From Saccharothrix algeriensis (lineage in GTDB: Bacteria > Actinomycetota > Actinomycetes > Mycobacteriales > Pseudonocardiaceae), in assembly GCF_016907655.1 (NCBI RefSeq), contig NZ_JAFBCL010000001.1, positions 5,614,001 through 5,678,000 on the forward strand: a DNA stretch of 64,000 nt, read 5' to 3'. Of the stretch, positions 44,035-51,903 are shown in pieces (the stretch's first letter is position 1; the number at the start of each line of letters is the position of its first letter). The notes beneath the pieces are model-generated. The model did not search any database. It saw only the letters and a program-made list of their open reading frames with translations, and was not told where the DNA came from. A program made the position numbers and the translations under genes.

Positions 44035-44595
44035 CTACCGGTTGCGCCACGCGAGTGGCGACGTCGTGACGGCGGCCTCCGCGATGCCCCGCGCGGTCGC
44101 GGTCTTCAGGTCCTTGCGGGCCGAGTCGATCCAGCCCTCGACCCGTTGGACGCCCACGTCCCGGTACTCGACTGCTTGGAGCAGCATCTCCAGCTTGTCC
44201 GCGTCGCCGGCGCACAACGCCTCGGGGGACCGGGCGGCCTCGTACTCCTCCACCGCGTTCCGGACGACCTCGCGGGACCGTTCCGGGAGGTCGGCCGTCT
44301 GGTCCGCCGTGATCCGCCGTGGGTCGGGTTTGGCGAGGTAGCCCTTCACGGTGTGCGGGAGGTCGCCGGTCCTGGTTTCCTGCGTGTCGTGCCAGAGCGC
44401 GAGGAACGCGGCCCGTGCCGGGTCCGCGCCTTCCTCGGCCGCGATCAGCGCGGCGAGTTGCGCGACCCTCGCCGTGTGCTCGGCGACGGATTCCGGATCG
44501 CGCACACCGGCGTGCCACCACCCCGAGCGGCGAACCCTCTTCAGCACCCCGAGTTCGTAACCGAACGCGGCTAGCTCAACGGCCTCGTCTGACAC
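44035..44595 (-). CDS. HD-domain phosphohydrolase, YfbR-like (186 aa)
   Basis: GTG start with TAGGAG a few bases upstream, 8 nt after the XRE gene stop. SVAEHTARVAQLAALIA gives the first metal His (40), FLALWHDTQETRTGD the HD pair (69-70), and AGDADKLEM the later Asp. These are the signatures of the HD_3/YfbR group of nucleotide phosphohydrolases (5'-deoxynucleotidases). Members also occur near mobile or defence genes. Base composition is lower in G+C than the flanking core genes. Confidence 0.83.
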   Translation of the reverse strand: MSDEAVELAAFGYELGVLKRVRRSGWWHAGVRDPESVAEHTARVAQLAALIAAEEGADPARAAFLALWHDTQETRTGDLPHTVKGYLAKPDPRRITADQTADLPERSREVVRNAVEEYEAARSPEALCAGDADKLEMLLQAVEYRDVGVQRVEGWIDSARKDLKTATARGIAEAAVTTSPLAWRNR

Positions 44596-44603
44596 GTGTG
44601 CTC

Positions 44604-45722
44604 CTAGTGGTTCGAGATGCGCAACGCGTAGTTGAGCATGTCGACGTGACTGCTGCCGAGACGGGTAAGAGTACCGCTGGAGGCCAGTCGGTCCAGCGCG
44701 CGTGCGAGCTTTTCCTGCACCTGGGGCCCGCTTTTGAGCAGGGCGGGTCGTGACGCCACGAGTACCTGCAAGGTGTGCAGGTTCAGCGGCAGGTGAGGTG
44801 AATTCGGGTCCAGTCGACCGGTGAGGTGGGAAAGCAGGCGCACACCTGTCCACGCTCGCCTGTCCTGGGCGAGCATGAACGAGTCGTCGGTTCGCGTCCC
44901 GTCGAGTTCGCCGACCCAGTGCGCCCAGTAGTTCAGGTTGGCGAGTTCGGCCTTCGTGTCGTTCGTCTTGACGACGAAATCATGGACGTGGTCGCCTTCG
45001 CCTGCCGAGGCGAGGGCCACTGAAGCGGAGCGGGCTTCGAGCAGACCCGTCACGTCGTCGGACCGGAAGGTTTTCCGTCCGGCGCGCTGCCACTCCGCGC
45101 GGAGCCAGTCGACCACTTCGCGCCGTTGGTCGAATCCGAGCAGGTACACCGCTTGCCTCCGCAACAGCGCGTCCTCGGCGTTCCTGCTGTGGTCGGCGAC
45201 CAGTTGCAGGTGGTCGAAGAACCTGTTCCGCTCATCGGCGCCGAGCGACGGGTATGTCGCCGCCGGACCGCGCCTCGGGCGTTTCGGGATGAACGCCGAC
45301 AGCTGTGGCGGCGTGCTCCGGGTGAACGGCCAGGTGATGAGGTTGGTCAAGCTCTTGCGGTGGACGCAGGCGGCGAGGGGGTGCAGGTCCGGGTCCACCC
45401 GACCGCGACCGGCTTCGACTCCGGTCGAGAGCACCAGGTCGGCCTCGACCGCCTCGCGCAAACAATTCCCCGTGGAGGCCGGGGCGCCTGCTCGGACCAG
45501 TCGCGCGGCTATCCGCATGAAGTCGCCGGTCCCTATCGCGGACATGGGGCGGCGGCCCGACTCCCACCCCTGGACCGTCGTGACGTCCACGCCGAGGAGT
45601 TCGGCCAGTTGTTCTTGGGTGAGGCCGGCGGCGTGCCGACTCGACTTCAACACGGAGCCCGAGACGATCCCGATTGATCGCCGACCCTGACTGCGGGTCG
45701 GGGTTGTGGCCCTGCTCGCCAT
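44604..45722 (-). CDS. XRE-family transcriptional regulator (372 aa)
   Basis: ATG start. Residues ~20-65 form an XRE helix-turn-helix (VLKSSRHAAGLTQEQLAELLGV, then TTVQGWESGRRPMS). The remaining ~300 residues are helical and have no recognised domain; actinomycete regulators of this size often carry TPR-like or unknown sensor domains. It is in an operon with the HD phosphohydrolase. Codon choice is less G/C-biased than in neighbours, suggesting transfer. Target genes are unknown. Confidence 0.82.
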   Translation of the reverse strand: MASRATTPTRSQGRRSIGIVSGSVLKSSRHAAGLTQEQLAELLGVDVTTVQGWESGRRPMSAIGTGDFMRIAARLVRAGAPASTGNCLREAVEADLVLSTGVEAGRGRVDPDLHPLAACVHRKSLTNLITWPFTRSTPPQLSAFIPKRPRRGPAATYPSLGADERNRFFDHLQLVADHSRNAEDALLRRQAVYLLGFDQRREVVDWLRAEWQRAGRKTFRSDDVTGLLEARSASVALASAGEGDHVHDFVVKTNDTKAELANLNYWAHWVGELDGTRTDDSFMLAQDRRAWTGVRLLSHLTGRLDPNSPHLPLNLHTLQVLVASRPALLKSGPQVQEKLARALDRLASSGTLTRLGSSHVDMLNYALRISNH

Positions 45723-46009
45723 GGTTGCCTTCCGGAGCGGCCGTGATCGGTCGCGACACTCGCACCACCGGTCAGTTCTTCCCGATCAAGGCTGATCGTA
45801 GCGTTGCCGCCAAGCGTTCCACACGCCCGTGGACGCTCGAACGAGGCGAGATGGCCAGTGGGTGTCCTGTTTTCCACGTCCTCGACTGCTCGACCACTGT
45901 CACGCGGGACCGGCGAGCGCGATCGGGCTCGGGCGCGGTGGCGTTCGCATTCTCGGCTGGGCGCACGCCTGGCCGACCAGGCACTCGCGCCGGCTGTCCG
46001 GAGGTGCTG

Positions 46010-46369
46010 ATGTCGTACACGGTGAGACTTCGTCTCAAGGCGTTCGAGGAAGGATCGTTGTCGGCGGGCTTCACCTCTGATTACGGGCTCGCCCGTGCGA
46101 TGGGTCTCAACCGTTCCACCGTGGGGAGGGTCAGGGGCGGCGGACTCCAGCCGGGCCCCGCGTTCATCGGGGGTGCGCTGATCGCCCTCGCCCCCATGGG
46201 GTTCGAGGAACTGTTCGAGGTCATCGAGTCCGAGAACGAGGAAAAGTGCCACGAGCGCACTTCGCCGGCCGATCGGCCCATCGGTCCAGCGGCGTGGCGG
46301 CCCGCGCGCGCAGCGGCCCCGTCGGGCATCGGGCCTCGCGCGATTTTTCGTGGGAAAACCGAGAAGTGA
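46010..46369 (+). CDS. Small phage-repressor-like HTH protein (119 aa)
   Basis: ATG with GGAGGTG upstream. The first ~75 residues contain a compact helix-turn-helix (TSDYGLARAMGLNRSTVGRVRGGGLQPGPAF) like the short XRE-type proteins common in actinomycete mobile elements. The C-terminal ~45 residues are Pro/Ala-rich and probably disordered. The open frame continues upstream to 45674, but that would overlap the divergent XRE gene and lacks a ribosome site. Likely a DNA-binding protein; targets unknown. Confidence 0.65.
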   Translation: MSYTVRLRLKAFEEGSLSAGFTSDYGLARAMGLNRSTVGRVRGGGLQPGPAFIGGALIALAPMGFEELFEVIESENEEKCHERTSPADRPIGPAAWRPARAAAPSGIGPRAIFRGKTEK

Positions 46370-46384
46370 GGAGTGGTGCCAGGT

Positions 46385-46813
46385 ATGGGAACGAACTCCG
46401 CGCCCGTCGGCGGCAGCTTGCGGGCTGCTCCCGACCACGCCCCGTCGGTAGCCGCGCGGGACGGGTCCCGGTTCGGCGACCCGATCACCGCGGAACCGCG
46501 GACGACCGGCGCCACCGACCCGGAACCGCTGTGGGACGCGGCCGGGTTCATCGCCTTCCTCGAAGGGCTCGCCACCGACGACGCTCCCCGCCTGTTCGCC
46601 ATCGCAGTGGAGTACGGCTGTCGCCACGACGGCTACATCGCGGCCTACGGCATGGCCTTCGACGACCACGCCGAGGTGGTGTCGAGGAGCGGCGACTTCC
46701 GGGCGCTGGTCGTGGAGCCGGGATCCGCCCTGCGCTACTTCGAGGAGGGGAACGGCACCAAAACCCACCTGCTGTGGCTGACCGGCGAGCCGGGAGCGTC
46801 ACCCCGACCGTGA
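46385..46813 (+). CDS. Hypothetical protein (142 aa)
   Basis: ATG 46385 with GAGGAG about 10 nt upstream, 15 nt after the HTH gene stop, so probably in the same transcript. The first ~50 residues look disordered; residues ~55-135 form a compact domain (EYGCRHDGYIAAYGMAFDDHAEVV, then LRYFEEGNGTKTHLLWLTGEP). No membrane helix, signal peptide or known motif. GTG 46373 is a weaker alternative start. I do not recognise the family. Confidence 0.6.
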   Translation: MGTNSAPVGGSLRAAPDHAPSVAARDGSRFGDPITAEPRTTGATDPEPLWDAAGFIAFLEGLATDDAPRLFAIAVEYGCRHDGYIAAYGMAFDDHAEVVSRSGDFRALVVEPGSALRYFEEGNGTKTHLLWLTGEPGASPRP

Positions 46814-46867
46814 CGACTCGGGCCGGGGACGGTCGGTTCCCTCTCCGCGGTGCCGAGTACCGAGTGC

Positions 46868-46892
46868 CGGTCGGTGGGTGGTTCGCCGACCG
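46868..46892. terminator. Hairpin between convergent genes
   Basis: CGGTCGG (46868-46874) pairs with CCGACCG (46886-46892), 11-nt loop, between the 142-aa gene and the amino-acid permease gene. Confidence 0.4.
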
Positions 46893-46902
46893 CGACCGCG
46901 GT

Positions 46903-48333
46903 TCAGGCGTCGTCCTCCGCTCCCTTCAGCTCCCACGCCCCGCGTCGCCGCACCACCAGCAAGTAGTACAGCGCCGACACCACGCCGATGCCCGCGGTGA
47001 TGGCGAGGCTCGGGCGGCCGACGGCCGGGTCCAGGGCGTTCTGCCACACGACGTAGGCGAGCGCGGCCAGGGCCAGCAAGGGGGCGAGGGGGAACCACGG
47101 CATCCGGTACGCGGCGTGCGCGGTGGACCTGTTGCGCCGGCCGTTGAGCACCGCCAGGCACAGCGCCGCGTACACGGCGACGATCGACGTCGCGGTCACC
47201 ACGAGCAGGAAGTCCTTGTCCGCGAAGCACAGCGCGGTGGCGAAGGCTCCGGTGACCAGGGTGGCGACCCATGGGGTGCCGGTGCGCGGGTGGATGGCGG
47301 CCAGCGCCCGGCTCACCGCGCCCGGCCACGCCGCGTCCCGGCCGGTGCTGAAGACCATGCGCGAGGTGATCAGGATGATCGCCAGCACGGCGTTGAGGAT
47401 GGCCAGGGCGACCGCCAGGCTGATCACCGCGTTCACCGTCGAACCGGCCTGCGCGGTGACGAAGTAGCTCATCATGTTCTCCGCGCCGAACAGCTCCTCC
47501 AGCGACGGCGCGCCCAGCAGCACGGCGGTGACCGGGATCAGCTCCGAGGCCACGGTGATCGCCAGCGCCCACAGGATCGCTCGGGCGATGCCCCTGTGCG
47601 CGTCGTCGGTCTCCTCGCCGAAGTACACCGCGGAGCCGTAGCCGTTGTAGGAGAAGATCGCCACGGCCGCGGCGCCGGCGATCAGCCCGAGCGCGGCGGG
47701 GCCGACGACGCCGTCCGGCGACGCGGCCACCGGCGAGGTCAGCAGCTCGCCCAGCGGCCGGGCCGGGTCGACCAGGCCCAGCGCGCTCACCACGGCCAGC
47801 GCGGCCAGCTCGATGACCAGGAAGACGCCGGTGATCCAGGCGTTGAGCTTGACGTCGAACACCGCGAGCACGGTCGCGCCCACCGTGGTCACGGCGGCCA
47901 CCACGGGTCCGGGCAGACCGGGGACCAGCACCTCCAGGTAGGCGCCGACGCCCAGCGCGATCACGGCGATGATCAGCAGCTGGGTGATCATCAGCAGGCC
48001 GAGCGTGACGAAGCCGGGCAGCTTGCCCAGCGTGCGGGCGACGATGGCGTACTCGCCGCCGCTGAGCGGGTAGGCCGAGGCCAGTTCGGCGTAGACGAAC
48101 GCCATGAACACGCCGACCACGGCGGCCAGCAGGAAGCTCCACAGGGCGCCGCTGCCCGCCTGCCCCACCACGCCCGGCGCGATGATGAAGACCGAGGACG
48201 CGGGGGAGATCGCGGACAGCGTGATCAGCAGGGTGCCCAGCACCTTCAGCCCCCGGCGCAGGGCCGGGGTGGAGGGCGCGCGGCCGTGCTGCGGGCTCGT
48301 GGGGGAGGGGGAGGACGACGACGGATCCGGCAT
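46903..48333 (-). CDS. APC-superfamily amino-acid permease (476 aa)
   Basis: A 12-helix amino acid/polyamine/organocation transporter. SAISPASSVFIIAPGVVGQAGSG is the first-helix motif with the unwound substrate site, followed by AELASAYPLSGGEYAIV, typical of this family. GNGRRNR-like basic loops lie between later helices. ATG follows GAGGAGACC. It is divergent from a TetR regulator and separated from it by two operator-like palindromes, so its expression is probably repressed by that TetR until substrate appears. Confidence 0.9.
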   Translation of the reverse strand: MPDPSSSSPSPTSPQHGRAPSTPALRRGLKVLGTLLITLSAISPASSVFIIAPGVVGQAGSGALWSFLLAAVVGVFMAFVYAELASAYPLSGGEYAIVARTLGKLPGFVTLGLLMITQLLIIAVIALGVGAYLEVLVPGLPGPVVAAVTTVGATVLAVFDVKLNAWITGVFLVIELAALAVVSALGLVDPARPLGELLTSPVAASPDGVVGPAALGLIAGAAAVAIFSYNGYGSAVYFGEETDDAHRGIARAILWALAITVASELIPVTAVLLGAPSLEELFGAENMMSYFVTAQAGSTVNAVISLAVALAILNAVLAIILITSRMVFSTGRDAAWPGAVSRALAAIHPRTGTPWVATLVTGAFATALCFADKDFLLVVTATSIVAVYAALCLAVLNGRRNRSTAHAAYRMPWFPLAPLLALAALAYVVWQNALDPAVGRPSLAITAGIGVVSALYYLLVVRRRGAWELKGAEDDA

Positions 48334-48350
48334 GGCGGTCTCCTCGGTCG

Positions 48351-48375
48351 GTTCTTTGACTGGCCATCAAAGAAC
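48351..48375. promoter_or_regulatory. TetR operator candidate O1
   Basis: Perfect 9-bp arms GTTCTTTGA (48351-48359) and TCAAAGAAC (48367-48375) with a 7-bp spacer containing TGGCCA. It lies 17 nt upstream of the permease start codon. Confidence 0.7.
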
Positions 48376-48437
48376 TCGACCGGCCCCGCGTCAATACCAT
48401 GTTGGGCTACGGGTGGGTTCCGGTGGCCCGCACTTGC

Positions 48438-48462
48438 GTTCCTTGACGCTCGGTCGAAGAAT
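48438..48462. promoter_or_regulatory. TetR operator candidate O2
   Basis: Same 9-7-9 geometry as O1: GTTCCTTGA (48438-48446) and TCGAAGAAT (48454-48462), three mismatches in 18 arm positions. It ends 6 nt before the tetR ATG, consistent with autoregulation. Confidence 0.6.
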
Positions 48463-48468
48463 GGGGCC

Positions 48469-49074
48469 ATGCCGAGACCCAGCCGGGCCCACGAGAAGCG
48501 CGGTGAGCTGGTCGCCGCCGCGCGCCAGGCCGTCCTGGACCGGGGCGTGCTCGACCTGCGCCTGCGCGACGTCGCCGACCAGGCGGCCATGTCGACCGGG
48601 TCGGTGCTGTACTACTTCCCGACCCTGGGCGACCTGCTCTACGAGGTGCAGCGGGAGGCGATCGAGCGGTTCTGCGTGGCCCGCGAGGAGGCGGCGCGGC
48701 GCGAGCCCGACCCGAGGCGCCGGCTGGTCGTCACCATCCGCGCGGGCCTGCCCACCGGCCGGGACGACGAGCTGTGCGTGCTGATCTACGAGCTGGGCGC
48801 CCACGCCCGCCGCGACCCGGCCTACGCCGCCCAGCACATCCGGCTGTGCGAGCGCCAGGTGGCGCTGTACACCTCGATCCTGGAGGCGGGCGCGGCCACC
48901 GGGGTGTTCGACCTGACCCGCGACGCGACGACCATCGCGCGCGGCCTGGTGGCGCTGGAGGACGGCCTCGGCCTGCACATCACCCAAGCCGTGCCGACGT
49001 TCACCACCCCGCAGGCCGAGGCGGTCCTGCTGGCGCACGCGGCCGATGCGACCCGATGCAACCTGGAGGCGTGA
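48469..49074 (+). CDS. TetR-family transcriptional regulator (201 aa)
   Basis: ATG start. The N-terminal ~60 residues contain the TetR helix-turn-helix (LRLRDVADQAAMSTGSVLYYFP). The C-terminal ligand domain is helical and resembles the BetI-like group. It is divergent from the permease and its stop lies one base before the start of the P1 peptidase gene, forming a tetR-peptidase operon. Two operator-like palindromes in the intergenic region probably bind it. The inducer may be a peptide, amino acid or polyamine; this is inference. Confidence 0.9.
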   Translation: MPRPSRAHEKRGELVAAARQAVLDRGVLDLRLRDVADQAAMSTGSVLYYFPTLGDLLYEVQREAIERFCVAREEAARREPDPRRRLVVTIRAGLPTGRDDELCVLIYELGAHARRDPAYAAQHIRLCERQVALYTSILEAGAATGVFDLTRDATTIARGLVALEDGLGLHITQAVPTFTTPQAEAVLLAHAADATRCNLEA

Positions 49075-49075
49075 G

Positions 49076-50149
49076 ATGCGCGCACGTGACCACGGACTGC
49101 GGCTGACCGGGCAACCGGGGCCGCACAACGCGATCACCGACGTGCCCGGCGTGGAGGTCGGCTACACCACCCTGGTCGAGGGCGACGCGGTGCGCACCGG
49201 CGTGACGGCGATCCTGCCGCGCGGCCGGGCGGACTTCGACGTGCCGTGCGCGGCGGGCTGGTTCTCGCTCAACGGCAACGGGGAGATGACCGGCACGGCC
49301 CTGCTCAGCGAGACCGGCGCGCTGCGGCTGCCGGTGCTGATCACCAACACGCACGCCGTCGGCCCGTGCCACCGGGGCGTCGTCGACTGGGTGGCGCGGG
49401 AGAAGCCCGCCGTGGCCGACCAGTGGCTGCTGCCGGTCGTCGCGGAGACCTGGGACGGCTACCTCAACGACATCAACGGCCCGCACGTCCGGCCCGAGCA
49501 CGCGGTCGCGGCCATCGACGCCGCCCGCCCCGGCCCGGTCGAGGAGGGCTCGGTCGGCGGCGGCACCGGGATGAACTGCTACGCGTTCAAGGGCGGCAGC
49601 GGGACCTCGTCGCGGGTCGTCCGGTACGGGCCGGACTCCTACACCGTCGGCGTGTTCGTCCAGGCGAACTTCGGCTCGCGCCGGGAACTGACGGTGTGCG
49701 GCGTGCCGGTGGGGGAGGCGCTGGCCGACGACAACCCGATGGAGGACGGCGACTGGGCGACCCCGCCCGGCGCGGGCTCGGTGATCGCCGTGGTGGCGAC
49801 CGACGCGCCCCTGCTGCCCGGCCAGTGCACGGCGCTGGCCCGGCGCGTGCCCCTCGGCCTGGCCCGCACGGGGACCACCGGCTCCCACTTCTCGGGCGAC
49901 ATCTTCCTGGCCTTCTCCACCGGCAACGCGACGACCCAGACCCCCTCGGCGTTCCCGCGGGGGGAGCCCGGCTACGACACCCTGCGCCACGTCCCGTGGA
50001 ACCGCACGGACGACTTCTTCGCCGCCGTGGTGCAGGGGGTGGAGGAGGCCGTGCTCAACGCCCTGCTGGCGGCGGAGACGATGGTGGGCCGCCACGGCCG
50101 CCGCTCGCCCGCCCTGCCGGTCGACCGGCTGCTGGAACTGCTGCGCTGA
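49076..50149 (+). CDS. P1-family aminopeptidase, DmpA/BapA type (357 aa)
   Basis: An N-terminal nucleophile hydrolase that cleaves itself into two chains and then removes N-terminal D-, L- or beta-amino acids from peptides. The self-cleavage site is the Gly-Ser bond in PGAG-SVIAVVATDAP, giving nucleophile Ser ~235. ITDVPGVEVGYTTL near the N-terminus, GFxxNxNGE-like FSLNGNGEM and GGGTGMNCYAFKGGSGTSSR are the family blocks. ATG 49076 has GGAGGCG upstream. Co-transcription with tetR and divergence from an amino-acid permease suggest a peptide or beta-amino-acid utilisation unit. Confidence 0.92.
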   Translation: MRARDHGLRLTGQPGPHNAITDVPGVEVGYTTLVEGDAVRTGVTAILPRGRADFDVPCAAGWFSLNGNGEMTGTALLSETGALRLPVLITNTHAVGPCHRGVVDWVAREKPAVADQWLLPVVAETWDGYLNDINGPHVRPEHAVAAIDAARPGPVEEGSVGGGTGMNCYAFKGGSGTSSRVVRYGPDSYTVGVFVQANFGSRRELTVCGVPVGEALADDNPMEDGDWATPPGAGSVIAVVATDAPLLPGQCTALARRVPLGLARTGTTGSHFSGDIFLAFSTGNATTQTPSAFPRGEPGYDTLRHVPWNRTDDFFAAVVQGVEEAVLNALLAAETMVGRHGRRSPALPVDRLLELLR

Positions 50150-50316
50150 GCCGGCCGGCGCGGCCCGGGCCGGTCGGTTCGGACCCCGGTCGCGCGGCTC
50201 CGGCGCGGTCCCGGCCCTCGGGTCGATCGGCGCGGCTCCCGGTTACGCGGCTCCGGTCGTGAGGGTCGGTCGGCGTGGTCCCCGGTCGGTCGGCGCTGCC
50301 CCGGGCCGGCGGTCAC

Positions 50317-50382
50317 GCGGCCCCCGGTTCCGGATCGCGCGGCCCCCGGTTCCGGATCGCGCGGCCCCCGGTTCCGGATCGC
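50317..50382. repeat. 3 x 22-bp perfect tandem repeat
   Basis: Three exact head-to-tail copies of a 22-bp unit (starting gcggcccccggttccggatc) at 50317, 50339 and 50361, between the convergent peptidase and anti-sigma genes. Degenerate copies continue to the left (~50230-50316). Confidence 0.85.
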
Positions 50383-50397
50383 GGCTCCCCGCGGTGC

Positions 50398-51240
50398 TCA
50401 GGCCGCGCGTCGCCGGCTGACCGGTCGCAGGCGCGGCCGGGTGGCCGGGGCGGGGTCCTGCTCGGGGGCGGGCGCCGCGGACCCCGTCCCAGCGCTGTCG
50501 GGCGCCTCCGGCAGCGGGTCGGCGGCCCGGTCGCCGCGCGGGTCGCGCCGGCCCCGGTGCACCACGACCAGCAGCAGCAGCCCGAGCACGAGGATGGCGT
50601 GCGACGTCACCCGCTGGACGGTCGCCTGCCCGGCCGCCAGGTCCTGCGCGGAGAACGCCCCGAGCACCACGACGAACCCGCTGAGCACGGGCAGCATCCC
50701 GGTCGTGGCGCGCGGGCGCAGGGCGGTCCACAGCAGCCCGAGCCCCAGCGCCAGGTTCCACGCGGTGCTCTCGTTGAACAGGTGGCTCCCGCCGACGACC
50801 CCGTGCGCCCCGTGGCCGTCCGCGCCGGACCCCGTGCCCAGCACCTGCGCCAGCCCCAGGGTGATCTGCGCGACCGCCACCCCCGCCAGCGCGGCCCGCG
50901 GGTACCACCCCCGCGTCGACCCCGGCCCGGTCCCGCCGCGCGCCGCCGCGCCGTCGGCCGGCCCACCCGGCTCCCCGGCCCCGCCCGGGACCGCCCCGCC
51001 CGGGGTTCGGGGCGCCCCCTGCGCCGCCGCGGCGCCCAGGACGGCGTCCAGCAGGTCGGGCGTGGCTTCGGCGGGCCGAAGTCGCAGCGACCGGGTCAGC
51101 GCCGCCGCGTCGCCCTGCCACGCCCGGCAGGCCGCACACCCCGCCACGTGCGCGTCCACGTCGCCGGCGGGGGCCGGCTCCGCCTCGCCGTCCAGCCTCG
51201 CCGACAGGGCCTCCCGGCAGGTCTCGCAGTCCACGGTCAC
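50398..51240 (-). CDS. Zinc-finger anti-sigma factor, multi-pass membrane protein (280 aa)
   Basis: The N-terminal domain has the zinc anti-sigma motif HVAGCAAC (H31, C35, C38) preceded by CETC, and should hold the divergently encoded ECF sigma factor at the membrane. A Pro/Gly/Ala linker (~70-115) leads to four or five hydrophobic segments (~120-245) and a charged tail. GTG 51240 is chosen; GTG 51234 would also work, and the longer open frame crosses the sigma start. The two genes are divergent, 58 bp apart, rather than in the usual operon. Confidence 0.85.
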   Translation of the reverse strand: MTVDCETCREALSARLDGEAEPAPAGDVDAHVAGCAACRAWQGDAAALTRSLRLRPAEATPDLLDAVLGAAAAQGAPRTPGGAVPGGAGEPGGPADGAAARGGTGPGSTRGWYPRAALAGVAVAQITLGLAQVLGTGSGADGHGAHGVVGGSHLFNESTAWNLALGLGLLWTALRPRATTGMLPVLSGFVVVLGAFSAQDLAAGQATVQRVTSHAILVLGLLLLVVVHRGRRDPRGDRAADPLPEAPDSAGTGSAAPAPEQDPAPATRPRLRPVSRRRAA

Positions 51241-51284
51241 ATTGTCGGCCAAGTGGCCCTGGGAGTTCCCGGTACCCGGTGCAC

Positions 51285-51290
51285 TAGCCT
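51285..51290 (+). promoter_or_regulatory. Leaderless -10 box TAGCCT
   Basis: TAGCCT ends 8 nt before the GTG at 51299 of the ECF sigma gene; GGAGTT lies 17 bp further upstream at the -35 position. Confidence 0.45.
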
Positions 51291-51298
51291 GATCAATC

Positions 51299-51868
51299 GT
51301 GTCGATCTCACGCGGTGACGACGACGCGGTCACCACGTTGGCGCTGGCCGCCGGGTCGGGTGACCGCGCCGCGCTGGAGCGCTTCATCCGCGCCACGCAG
51401 CGCGACGTGTGGCGCCTGGTGGCCCACCTGACCGACCCGGGCCGGGCGGACGACCTGGCCCAGGAGGTCTACCTGCGCGCGCTGCGCAGCCTGCCCTCCT
51501 TCGAGGGCCGCTCCTCGGCCCGCACCTGGCTGCTGTCGATCGCCCGCCGGACCGTCGTGGACCACCTCCGCGCCGCCGGCTCGCGCCCGGCGATCGCGTG
51601 GTCGGCCGACGTCCAGCAAGCCTCGGACGCCCGGCGCTCCGCCGACCGCTCCGCCGGCTTCGAGGACGTCGTCGAGCTGAACCTCCTGCTGGCCGACCTC
51701 GCCCCGGAACGCCGCGAGGCCCTGCTCCTGACCCAGGTGCTGGGGCTGTCCTACGCCGAGGTGGCCGAGATGTGCGGGTGCCCGATCGGGACGGTGCGCT
51801 CGCGCGTCGCGCGGGCCCGCGAGGACCTGCTGCGGGGCCGGGGCAACGAAGGCGCCAACACCGGCTGA
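51299..51868 (+). CDS. ECF RNA polymerase sigma factor, SigC-like (189 aa)
   Basis: Region 2 is DPGRADDLAQEVYLRALRSLPSF with SSARTWLLSIARRTVVDHLR; region 4 is SYAEVAEMCGCPIGTVRSRVARAREDLL. Length and arrangement fit the SigC-type ECF group of actinobacteria. GTG start, probably leaderless. The divergent zinc-binding membrane protein is its likely anti-sigma factor. The signal and regulon cannot be read from the sequence. Confidence 0.93.
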   Translation: MSISRGDDDAVTTLALAAGSGDRAALERFIRATQRDVWRLVAHLTDPGRADDLAQEVYLRALRSLPSFEGRSSARTWLLSIARRTVVDHLRAAGSRPAIAWSADVQQASDARRSADRSAGFEDVVELNLLLADLAPERREALLLTQVLGLSYAEVAEMCGCPIGTVRSRVARAREDLLRGRGNEGANTG

Positions 51869-51903
51869 GGGGCCGGCGGCCCCTCAGCCGGGGCGGGTCG
51901 CGC

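Noticed and set aside
45674..46009. Upstream extension of the small HTH gene or a separate ORF here
   Set aside because: It would overlap the divergent XRE gene and has no ribosome site; the ATG at 46010 has GGAGGTG.
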